Notes under the pieces: generated by a model
Database searches by the model: none
Told to the model about the DNA's origin: nothing
The model's input: only the letters and a program-made list of their open reading frames with translations
Source: Campylobacterota bacterium
GTDB taxonomy: Bacteria; Campylobacterota; Campylobacteria; Campylobacterales; Sulfurovaceae
Direction of reading: 5' to 3'
NCBI GenBank assembly: GCA_013153825.1
Contig: JAADDP010000018.1
Span: 1-10,138 of the forward strand
Length of the DNA stretch: 10,138 nucleotides
Shown: in pieces, positions 1-6,272 of the stretch
Layout of the letters: each line of letters begins with the position of its first letter
Numbering within the stretch: the stretch's first letter is position 1
Program-made: the position numbers and the translations under genes

Positions 1-1
1 T

Positions 2-121
2 ATGAAATATATAAAGAGAGCATTTGTCATTATAGTTGTTATTCAACTGCTATTCACAATCGCAATGGTTACAACTAAATCTCTGGAGAGATTTGAGCAG
101 TTGAATAGTAAAATATTTTAA
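2..121 (+). CDS. Short single-helix membrane protein, 39 aa (or C-terminal end of a longer gene)
   Basis: An ATG at position 2 opens a 39-codon frame ending in TAA at 119-121. The product starts with basic residues (MKYIKR), followed by a hydrophobic stretch of about 17 residues (roughly 7-23, AFVIIVVIQLLFTIAMV), then a short charged tail ending in KIF. That is the look of a signal-anchored inner-membrane small protein, with the tail outside or in the periplasm. Only one base lies upstream, so I cannot see a ribosome binding site. The ATG could equally be an internal Met of a larger gene running in from the left. I do not recognise a family and assign no function. A hairpin-forming palindrome follows its stop by five bases. 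Moderate doubt remains that it is a gene at all. Confidence 0.4.
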   Translation: MKYIKRAFVIIVVIQLLFTIAMVTTKSLERFEQLNSKIF

Positions 122-126
122 GCAAA

Positions 127-143
127 TTGAAGTTAAACTTCAA
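127..143. promoter_or_regulatory. Perfect 17-nt palindrome upstream of nadC
   Basis: The sequence TTGAAGTTAAACTTCAA has 8-bp arms around a single central A. It begins five bases after the stop of the short upstream ORF and ends 27 bases before the nadC TTG start. As DNA it has the symmetry of a dimeric repressor operator. As RNA it can form a 7-bp A/U-rich stem with a 3-nt loop, but an A-run rather than a U-run follows, so it is not a normal intrinsic terminator. Its role is inferred only from position and symmetry. Confidence 0.4.
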
Positions 144-170
144 AGTAAAAAAATTAGAGGAATATTTACA

Positions 171-1001
171 TTGTTAAAAAAAAAGTTTATAGAGGAACTT
201 ATTGCAGAGGATATAGGGAGAGGCGACCTCTTCTCAAGAGTAACTAACTCAGAGGATATAGAGGCATTTATATTGGCAAAGAGTGATGGTCTCTTTGCAG
301 GTAGAGAGTATATAGATGCCCTGCTGGATAACTTTAAGTTAAAGGCTCTATGGAGAGTTAGAGATGGCTCAAAATTTAAAGCAGGAGATAGATTAATATT
401 TATTAGAGGTGACTCCAGAGATATATTATCACTCGAGAGGTCAATATTAAACATTGCTCTACACGCCTCATCGATAGCTACGCTAACAGCAAAATATCTC
501 GATAGGATATCACCATATGGTGTAAAGCTACTAGATACGAGAAAGACGAGACCACTACTTAGAGAGTTTGAAAAGTATGCCGTTAGGTGTGGAGGGGGGA
601 TAAATCATAGAATGGGTTTAGATGATTGTCTGATGTTGAAAGATACACACCTCTCAACCATAAATAATCTAAAGGATTACATATCAAAAGCTAGAGAAAA
701 AATACCTTTTACATCTAAGATTGAGGTTGAGTGTGAGAGTATTGAGATGGTAAAGAGGGCGATGCTATCTGGAGCAGATATAATCATGTGTGACAATATG
801 AGCGTAGATGAGATTGGAGAAGTTGTAGATTATAGAGATAGAGAGTATCCACACATACTGCTTGAGGCGAGTGGAAATATTACACTTGAAAATATAGAAG
901 AGTTTGCGAAGAGTGGAGTTGATGCAATATCAACAGGGGCTATTATACACCAAGCAAACTGGATTGACCTATCTATGAAAATAGAACCTAAAATTTTATA
1001 A
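171..1001 (+). CDS. nadC: Nicotinate-nucleotide pyrophosphorylase (quinolinate phosphoribosyltransferase)
   Basis: NadC is the cytosolic enzyme that converts quinolinate and PRPP to nicotinate mononucleotide, CO2 and PPi in de novo NAD synthesis. The 276-aa length is normal for the family. An EDIGRGDL motif at residues 13-20 marks the N-terminal sandwich domain. Residues 122-147 (DTRKTRP, then EKYAV, then GGGINHR) and LKDTH at 156-160 form the phosphoribosyl/quinolinate site. EVECES (185-190), IIMCDNM (204-210), LEASGNI (231-237) and the STGAIIH end (254-260) give the rest of the barrel. DTRKTRPLLREFEKY and MCDN match the epsilonproteobacterial branch, and separate it from the related ModD. 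The start is TTG, 10 bases after TTAGAGG; no ATG lies near. nadA is not adjacent in the window, unlike H. pylori. Confidence 0.93.
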   Translation: MLKKKFIEELIAEDIGRGDLFSRVTNSEDIEAFILAKSDGLFAGREYIDALLDNFKLKALWRVRDGSKFKAGDRLIFIRGDSRDILSLERSILNIALHASSIATLTAKYLDRISPYGVKLLDTRKTRPLLREFEKYAVRCGGGINHRMGLDDCLMLKDTHLSTINNLKDYISKAREKIPFTSKIEVECESIEMVKRAMLSGADIIMCDNMSVDEIGEVVDYRDREYPHILLEASGNITLENIEEFAKSGVDAISTGAIIHQANWIDLSMKIEPKIL

Positions 1002-1115
1002 TTAAATAAGCTTTTTTTTGCTCTATTTATGATAAAGTAAGCCTCTTCCTTTATATTCCATGAATTTAGGAGAGACTATTTTACATAAAATTATAGGTGT
1101 TAGGATTGAGATAAT

Positions 1116-2522
1116 ATGAGATATAGAAGTAGTTATCGAAGAAGACGCAATAGTTCAAAAAGTGCTTGGATTATTATATTAGGCTTAATGGTCGGGGCTG
1201 GTGCATATATGTTTAGCTCTCCATCATTTGAGAGAGAAGACCCGATAATTAAGAGTGAAAATCACATATATTGGAATAGGAAAGACCCACTAAAGATAAC
1301 TATATCTGATAATATGGGGTTAAAATCTTATCAGGTTACCATATCAGATGGCAGAAATAGCGTTATCGTGGCAGATGAGCTTATTAGAGAAAAATCTATA
1401 AAAGAGAAGGTGATTGAGGTCAACTATCCAAGCAAGACTATAGATGGAACTCCACTAAATCCTAAAGCTACAAAGTTTTTGGTCTCTGTGATAGCAACAG
1501 ATAGAAGCAATTGGGGCTTTTTTCAGGGAAATAGTGCAAAAAAGGATATTGTAGTAAATATAGACTACCACCGTCCAGATGTAAACATCTTATCAAATTC
1601 ATATTCGATAACTCAAGGGGGTTCTGCCCTAGTTGTATTTCAGGTTAAAGATGAAAATCTAAAAGACTTCTATGTCAAAGAGGGGAATAAGAGATATAGA
1701 GTTACCCCATATAAAGAGGAGGGGTACTACGCCTCTCTAATAGCTTGGCCATTCAACCAAGACCACTTCTCGGCTAAAGTTGTAGCTGAAGATTTTGCAG
1801 GAAATAAGAGAGTGGTAAATATCCCATACTATATCGTCTATAAGAAATATAGAACATCGTGGATAAGAGCTACAGACAAATTTATAGATGGTAAAATCTC
1901 AGATTTAGCTGAGAGCAACCCACAATATGCAATCATCACAGATAGAATTGAGAAGTTAAGAGCCATAAATGAGGATATGAGGAGAGCCAATGAGGAGTTA
2001 ATCCATGAGTTGGCATCTAAAGTTACAGATACTATGATAAGTGAGTGGAAGATAAGAACATTCTATCCACTAAAAAATGGTAAGAAGGTGGCAGATTTTG
2101 GAGACCATAGACACTACTACTATAAGAGTAGAGACAATAAGGTATCAGAATCATACCATCTGGGGCTTGATATGGCTAGTACAAAGATGGCTACAATTGT
2201 AAGTTCAAATGGTGGAAAGGTTGTATTTACTGAAAATAATGGTATATATGGAAATATGCCGATGGTTGACCACGGTTTGGGACTCTACACTCTATATGGT
2301 CACTGCTCAACTATATTGGTACAGCAGGATGAGATAATTGGTGCAGGAACACCTATAGCTAAAACGGGAATGACAGGATTGGCTCTAGGAGATCATCTAC
2401 ACTTTGGAGTTTTAGTTCAAGGGATAGAGGTCAGACCGGAAGAGTGGATGGATAAGAGGTGGATAAGAAATAATATAGATAATGTCTTTAAAGAGGCAGA
2501 TAAGATTATAGAGGGGGAGTAG
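1116..2522 (+). CDS. Membrane-anchored M23 (LytM-type) peptidoglycan endopeptidase
   Basis: This is a predicted cell-wall hydrolase of 468 aa. A basic cytoplasmic tail (residues 1-15, RRRR at 8-11) precedes one transmembrane helix (17-33), so the bulk faces the periplasm. Residues about 45-250 are beta-rich with repeated ITISD / VVFQVKDEN / AEDFAGN elements that suggest two Ig-like modules (inference). A helical, charged stretch at about 275-310 may form a coiled coil. The C-terminal M23 domain carries the full zinc and catalytic set: H348 and D352 (HLGLD), H396 (YGH), H427 and H429 (HLH). It should therefore be active, unlike degenerate EnvC/NlpD-type proteins. In Campylobacterota such enzymes trim peptide crosslinks and set cell shape, but I cannot match it to a particular Csd or Pgp protein. 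AGGA sits 10 bases before the ATG. The stop abuts plsY, so they are probably cotranscribed. Confidence 0.88.
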   Translation: MRYRSSYRRRRNSSKSAWIIILGLMVGAGAYMFSSPSFEREDPIIKSENHIYWNRKDPLKITISDNMGLKSYQVTISDGRNSVIVADELIREKSIKEKVIEVNYPSKTIDGTPLNPKATKFLVSVIATDRSNWGFFQGNSAKKDIVVNIDYHRPDVNILSNSYSITQGGSALVVFQVKDENLKDFYVKEGNKRYRVTPYKEEGYYASLIAWPFNQDHFSAKVVAEDFAGNKRVVNIPYYIVYKKYRTSWIRATDKFIDGKISDLAESNPQYAIITDRIEKLRAINEDMRRANEELIHELASKVTDTMISEWKIRTFYPLKNGKKVADFGDHRHYYYKSRDNKVSESYHLGLDMASTKMATIVSSNGGKVVFTENNGIYGNMPMVDHGLGLYTLYGHCSTILVQQDEIIGAGTPIAKTGMTGLALGDHLHFGVLVQGIEVRPEEWMDKRWIRNNIDNVFKEADKIIEGE

Positions 2523-3137
2523 ATGAGCCTTAATATAGCTCTATATCTGAGTGCATACTTAATCTCTGGAGTTCCATTCGGATTGATATTGGCAAAGATA
2601 TTTGGTGGTGTTGATATTCGAGAGGCGGGAAGTGGTAATATAGGAGCTACAAATGTACTTAGAGTACTAAAAGATAAGGATTCAAAACTTGCAAAGAGGC
2701 TCTCAATTGCTACCGTACTCCTCGACGCATTAAAGGGGGCAATTATAATTCTAATTGCAAAGGCTCTAGGAGCAAATGAGGGTGTACAGTGGACATTAGC
2801 CGTTTTAAGTGTGGTTGGTCACTGCTTTAGCCCATTTTTAAAGTTTGAGGGTGGAAAGGGTGTAGCCACAGGTTTGGGCGTATTTATGGTTATGCTACCT
2901 ATAGAGACACTAATTGCAGTGGTCACGTGGTTTACTGCAGGAAAACTCTTGAAGGTCTCCTCAATATCATCTCTTATAGGGCTATCGGCTCTATTGGCAT
3001 CATCATATATAATAGAGCCAGAGATTAGTGGGATAGGAGTCCACACACCTATATGGATTATCTCATTCATAATATTCTATAAACATATCCCAAATATTGT
3101 GCGAATTATAAAGAAGGAAGAGGGGAGAGTTGTATGA
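2523..3137 (+). CDS. plsY: Acyl-phosphate:glycerol-3-phosphate acyltransferase
   Basis: PlsY is an integral inner-membrane enzyme that moves an acyl chain from acyl-phosphate (made by PlsX) to glycerol 3-phosphate, the first step of phospholipid synthesis. The 204-aa product is strongly hydrophobic with several membrane segments. It holds the three family motifs: SGNIGATN at 37-44 (active-site loop), GHCFSPFLKFEGGKGVATG at 99-117 (glycerol-phosphate site), and KHIPNIVRI at 187-195, the counterpart of the usual HxxNIxRL. The ATG immediately follows the TAG of the peptidase gene, with GAGGGGGAG at its end as ribosome binding site. Its TGA overlaps the folB ATG by four bases. This implies translational coupling along the three genes. 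plsX is not in the window. Confidence 0.95.
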   Translation: MSLNIALYLSAYLISGVPFGLILAKIFGGVDIREAGSGNIGATNVLRVLKDKDSKLAKRLSIATVLLDALKGAIIILIAKALGANEGVQWTLAVLSVVGHCFSPFLKFEGGKGVATGLGVFMVMLPIETLIAVVTWFTAGKLLKVSSISSLIGLSALLASSYIIEPEISGIGVHTPIWIISFIIFYKHIPNIVRIIKKEEGRVV

Positions 3138-3457
3138 GGGTTATAATCCAAGATTTAAAACTAGATGTTATGATAGGTATCTTGGATTTTGAACGCGATA
3201 TGAGACAGAGGGTTGTTGTCGATATGGAGTTAGACTACAACTATACTGGAGACTCTTTTATAAACTATATAGATGTCATATCTACCATAGAGGGGCTACT
3301 ATCTACAAGAGGATATCAACTTCTGGAGGATGCACTATTGGAGATAGGAGAGACAATACTCTCTGACTATCCAGAGACGCTATCTCTAAATTTAAAGATA
3401 TCTAAACCGGATATAGTCCAAAATGGAATTGTGTCTGTTTCAAAGCTGTGGAATTGA
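3134..3457 (+). CDS. folB: Dihydroneopterin aldolase
   Basis: FolB splits 7,8-dihydroneopterin into 6-hydroxymethyl-7,8-dihydropterin and glycolaldehyde in folate synthesis; it is cytosolic and usually octameric. The 107-aa length is a little short, but the family pattern is clear: GILDFERDMRQRVVVDMEL at 15-33, with the conserved Glu (E20), Tyr at 45 in the loop that normally carries the catalytic Tyr, the LLEDALLEIG helix at 63-72, and the LKISKPD strand with Lys 91 near the C-terminus. The ATG overlaps the plsY stop (ATGA), with GAGGGGAG just upstream. It is the last gene of the M23-plsY-folB block. Ten of its 13 Ile codons are ATA and six of seven Glu codons are GAG. Assignment rests on motifs; the close relative FolX is a less likely alternative. 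Confidence 0.85.
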   Translation: MRVIIQDLKLDVMIGILDFERDMRQRVVVDMELDYNYTGDSFINYIDVISTIEGLLSTRGYQLLEDALLEIGETILSDYPETLSLNLKISKPDIVQNGIVSVSKLWN

Positions 3458-3493
3458 TTTCGATTAACATCAAATAATAAAAAATAATCGAAA
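3458..3493. repeat. Inverted repeat after folB
   Basis: TTTCGATTA (3458-3466) and TAATCGAAA (3485-3493) are perfect 9-bp arms separated by 18 bases. The left arm starts directly after the folB stop codon. The wide, A/T-only loop and the lack of a following T-run make an efficient intrinsic terminator doubtful. Alternatives are a weak transcript end for the folB operon or a binding site for a regulator of the downstream two-component genes, about 50-85 bp upstream of their -10 element. Confidence 0.4.
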
Positions 3494-3519
3494 AATCATT
3501 AAAAAATATTTAAAAAAAC

Positions 3520-3548
3520 TTTAGATTATAATGTTTTTGTGTTATAAT
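3520..3548 (+). promoter_or_regulatory. Promoter of the two-component operon (extended -10)
   Basis: TGTTATAAT at 3540-3548 is a perfect TGNTATAAT extended -10 element for the housekeeping sigma factor. TTTAGA at 3520-3525, 17 bp upstream, is at most a weak -35. A second TATAAT at 3527-3532 could give another start. The predicted transcript start is near 3555, leaving a leader of about 30 nt that holds AGGAG at 3568-3572 before the ATG at 3584. Four A-tracts lie just upstream and may act as an UP-like or curved element. Confidence 0.65.
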
Positions 3549-3583
3549 ATTAAAATATTATTAAATTAGGAGCTATAGATAAA

Positions 3584-4255
3584 ATGAGAATATTAATTAT
3601 AGAAGATGAAATTACGCTAAGTAAAACTTTGTCAGATGGATTGAAAGAGTTTGGATTTCAAAATGATGTGGCAACAAGTATCAAAGATGGTGAATACTAT
3701 TTAGGTATTAGAAACTACGACCTTGTGCTACTGGACTGGATGTTACCAGATGGTAACGGTATCGATATAATCCCTAAATTAAAGGATAAGGCATCTAGAA
3801 CATCAGTGATTGTACTATCTGCTAGAGATGATAGAGAGAGTGAAATTGAGGCTCTAAAGGCTGGAGCAGATGACTTTATAAGAAAACCTTTTGACTTTGA
3901 GGTCTTAACAACTAGAATTGAGGCTAAATTAAGATTTGGTGGTTCAAACATCATTGAAGTTGAAGATTTGGTAATCAATCCAGAAGAGGAGAGAATTATC
4001 TATAAGGGTGAGGAGATAGAGCTAAAAGGGAAACCTTTTGAGGTATTAACCCACCTTGCTATGCATAAAGACCAGATTGTCTCTAAAGAGCAACTGTTAG
4101 ATGCCATCTGGGAAGAGCCTGAACTTGTAACGCCGAATGTGATAGAGGTTGCTATTAATCAGATTAGACAGAAGATGGATAAACCTCTAAATATTACAAC
4201 GATTGAGACTGTTAGAAGAAGAGGTTATAGATTTTGTTTTCCAAAAGGAGCTTGA
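3584..4255 (+). CDS. OmpR/PhoB-family response regulator
   Basis: This is a cytosolic DNA-binding regulator of 223 aa, the usual length. The receiver domain (about 1-118) has the acidic pocket E7/D8, the phosphate-accepting D51 in LVLLDWMLPD, the switch residue S79 in VLSA, and K101 in RKPF, so it should be phosphorylatable. The C-terminal winged-helix domain (about 125-220) contains the ELKGKPFEVL start, the recognition-helix region NVIEVAINQIRQKMD and the RRRGYRF hairpin. The kinase gene overlaps its 3' end by 22 bases, so the pair is almost certainly one operon. It resembles the essential epsilonproteobacterial regulators (H. pylori ArsR/CrdR, C. jejuni CprR), but I cannot say which is the orthologue. 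Its codon use differs from its neighbours: only 6 of 26 Ile codons are ATA, which suggests higher expression. Confidence 0.93.
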   Translation: MRILIIEDEITLSKTLSDGLKEFGFQNDVATSIKDGEYYLGIRNYDLVLLDWMLPDGNGIDIIPKLKDKASRTSVIVLSARDDRESEIEALKAGADDFIRKPFDFEVLTTRIEAKLRFGGSNIIEVEDLVINPEEERIIYKGEEIELKGKPFEVLTHLAMHKDQIVSKEQLLDAIWEEPELVTPNVIEVAINQIRQKMDKPLNITTIETVRRRGYRFCFPKGA

Positions 4256-5547
4256 GTAGTAGTTTTTTCTTAGAAATTACTGTTATCATGACTGCTATGC
4301 TAATTGCCGTCATGATATTTCTCTCATTCTTTATATCCTCCTATTTCAATAGGAGTATAGAGAAGAGAGTTATAGGCGATGTAGAGAGAATTATATCGAT
4401 ATATCCTAGAGGAGAGAAGTTTCTAAAGGAGTTCAATGGTTTAAATCTAAATAGAATTTTCGGCTTCAATATCTCCCTAAAAGGGAAGGCTAAGAGCATA
4501 TCTATAAAGAGGGAGCAGATAGAGAAGCGATACTATATAAAGGTTATATATCCATATCCCAATTCAGATAGTTCAATTGAGTTGATTAGAGATATAACAG
4601 ACGAGAAGAGTATACTCAAAAATATATATCTAATAATGTTACTAATAACTATAGTTGGATTTATATTTATAATCTATTACGCCTACAAGCTATCATCACA
4701 ACTTATAAACCCTCTAAATAGGTTAACAAATAAGTTCAACAATATGAATGAGAGCATACTACAGCCGATAGATACAAAAGAGTTACCCACAGAGTTTGAG
4801 AAGTTGGCAAGTGCATTTAATACTCTAATAAATAAGATAAAGACATCTATTAATTATAGAAAAGAGTTATATGTTGGAACTGCCCATGAGCTGAAGACGC
4901 CTCTAGCTGTTATGAGGCTAAAAAATCAGATAACTCTTATGAAGTATAAGAAGAGTGATAATATTAGAGAGACACTTCAGCAGAATATGGAATCTATTGA
5001 TACTCTAAATAATATGATACACAATATCTTGGAGTATGGAAGAGCAGAAGGGGGACAGTTCGAGAGACCTCAACGGCTAAATATAATTAGATTGATAGCA
5101 AAAAAGGCTGAGGAGTATGAGCTTCTGGCACACTCTAGAGATAGAGATTTTATATATGTATTTGAGACGGAGAGGTTCATGATAAATATTCAGCCTCTTC
5201 TATTTATGCAGATATTTCAGAACTTTGTACAGAATGCCCTTAGATTTACCCCTGAGGGTGGATTGGTCAAAGTTTGGGTTCATACAGATGAGGAGAATTT
5301 TATTGTAGACATTATAGATGAGGGGATAGGAGTTGATGAGAGTCAAAACCTATTTGCACCATTTAAAAGGTCTAAAAAATCGACAGGTGCTGGATTAGGG
5401 CTATTTCTAGCTCAGAATGCAGCAGAGTCTATGGGGGTTATATTAACCCTTAAAAATAGGAGTGATGGGGTTCGTGGAGCAGTGGCTAGTATAATCTTCC
5501 CATTTGAGAGGTTTTTACACTCTAACCACTCACACGATTTGGATTAG
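4234..5547 (+). CDS. Sensor histidine kinase (partner of the upstream regulator)
   Basis: This inner-membrane kinase of 437 aa has TM1 at about 12-38, a small basic periplasmic domain at about 39-128, TM2 at about 130-151, a HAMP-like linker to about 205, and then the HisKA domain with phosphorylated H218 in AHELKTPLAVM. The ATPase domain has N330/N334 (NFVQNALRFT), D362 in DEGIGV and the GAGLGL loop at 385-390. All required catalytic motifs are present. The ligand is unknown. The start is uncertain: TTG at 4234 follows GAGG with 9-base spacing and overlaps the regulator gene. TTG at 4252 makes a TTGA stop-start overlap but lies only one base after AAGGAG. ATG at 4288 lacks a ribosome binding site and would cut into TM1. 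The last residues form a His-rich tail (HSNHSHD), and the stop overlaps that of ung. Confidence 0.92.
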   Translation: MFSKRSLSSSFFLEITVIMTAMLIAVMIFLSFFISSYFNRSIEKRVIGDVERIISIYPRGEKFLKEFNGLNLNRIFGFNISLKGKAKSISIKREQIEKRYYIKVIYPYPNSDSSIELIRDITDEKSILKNIYLIMLLITIVGFIFIIYYAYKLSSQLINPLNRLTNKFNNMNESILQPIDTKELPTEFEKLASAFNTLINKIKTSINYRKELYVGTAHELKTPLAVMRLKNQITLMKYKKSDNIRETLQQNMESIDTLNNMIHNILEYGRAEGGQFERPQRLNIIRLIAKKAEEYELLAHSRDRDFIYVFETERFMINIQPLLFMQIFQNFVQNALRFTPEGGLVKVWVHTDEENFIVDIIDEGIGVDESQNLFAPFKRSKKSTGAGLGLFLAQNAAESMGVILTLKNRSDGVRGAVASIIFPFERFLHSNHSHDLD

Positions 5548-6221
5548 AGTCTCCACTCTATGGGACTCTTACCCTGCTCTATAAGATAGCTATTTGCCTT
5601 TGAGAATTGTCTACTTCCAAAAAATCCTCTAAATGCAGAGAGTGGTGATGGGTGTGGTGACTTCAATATTAGATGTCTGCTACTATCGAGCCTCTCACCC
5701 TTTCTCTGTGCATATAGACCCCACAACATAAATATAACTCCATCCAATCGACTGTTCAATATATCAATTATCCTATCTGTAAATATCTCCCATCCAATAT
5801 TTTTATGAGAGTTTGTTCTACCTGCTTCAACCGTTAATATGGAGTTTAAGAGTAGAACCCCCTGTTTTGCCCAAGGCTCTAAGTAGCCCGTGTGGAAGTT
5901 ATCGATACCAATATCATCTCTCATCTCTGTAAATATGTTATATAGAGATTTTGGTAATGGTTTAACATCTGGTAATACAGAGAAGGATAATCCATGTGGA
6001 TGTCCAATAGTGGGGTATGGATCTTGACCAATTATTACAACTTTTACACTATCTAGTGGTGTGATATTCAGTGCATTAAACCATAATTTTGGCTCAGGCA
6101 AAATATTTTTTCCCATCTTCATTTCACCAATTAGAAACTCTCTTAAGTTGAACATATACTCTTTATCAAACTCACCTCTCAACTCCCTCAACCATGAATC
6201 TTCAAGTTTTATATCTCTCAT
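5544..6221 (-). CDS. ung: Uracil-DNA glycosylase (family 1)
   Basis: Ung removes uracil from DNA, opening base-excision repair in the cytosol. The 225-aa product matches family 1 throughout: GQDPY with catalytic D67 at 65-69, GLSFSV at 77-82, the uracil-reading N126 in GVLLLN, the LTVEAG..SH..IGWE segment, LWG at 167-168 region, the HPSPLS motif at 190-195 with catalytic H190 and DNA-intercalating L194, then FRGFFGSRQFSKAN. The loop after the catalytic Asp reads DPYPTIGHPHG instead of the common DPYHGxGQAxG, a form I also recall from actinobacterial Ung. The ATG fits the family N-terminus, although its ribosome binding site (GGATAGG) is poor. Its promoter lies at 6249-6257 on the minus strand. 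It is convergent with the kinase gene, sharing four bases at the stops. Confidence 0.95.
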   Translation of the reverse strand: MRDIKLEDSWLRELRGEFDKEYMFNLREFLIGEMKMGKNILPEPKLWFNALNITPLDSVKVVIIGQDPYPTIGHPHGLSFSVLPDVKPLPKSLYNIFTEMRDDIGIDNFHTGYLEPWAKQGVLLLNSILTVEAGRTNSHKNIGWEIFTDRIIDILNSRLDGVIFMLWGLYAQRKGERLDSSRHLILKSPHPSPLSAFRGFFGSRQFSKANSYLIEQGKSPIEWRL

Positions 6222-6248
6222 CTACCTATCCAGCTTTTAATTTTTACA

Positions 6249-6257
6249 ATTATAACA
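6249..6257 (-). promoter_or_regulatory. Extended -10 element of ung
   Basis: Read on the minus strand this is TGTTATAAT, a perfect TGNTATAAT element. The predicted start near 6242 gives a leader of about 20 nt before the ung ATG at 6221. No convincing -35 is seen; its expected place coincides with the -10 of the divergent ispA promoter. Confidence 0.65.
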
Positions 6258-6272
6258 GCTTTAATTTATTGT

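Noticed and set aside
140..454. Minus-strand open frame inside nadC
   Set aside because: It lies opposite an intact gene, is Ser/Leu/Asn-rich as expected from reversing AGA/GAG codons, and has no family features. The same reasoning removes the minus-strand frames at 2819-3070, 3715-3978, 7487-7705, 8002-8481, 8629-8841 and 9408-9614.
171..1001. ModD (molybdenum-transport-linked NadC paralogue) instead of NadC
   Set aside because: The DTRKTRPLLREFEKY and MCDN segments match epsilonproteobacterial NadC, and no molybdate transport gene is nearby.
1002..1115. Possible terminator or promoter in the nadC-M23 gap (T8 run at 1012-1019, TATGAT at 1028-1033)
   Set aside because: No stem precedes the T-run, and TATGAT lacks the TGN extension seen at the other promoters, so neither call is firm.
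1060..1119. 19-codon frame overlapping the M23 start as ATGA, with an AGGAG at 1068-1072
   Set aside because: It is too short, has no ribosome binding site before its ATG, and the AGGAG lies inside it with no start codon after it. It might be a leader peptide, but nothing supports this beyond the overlap.
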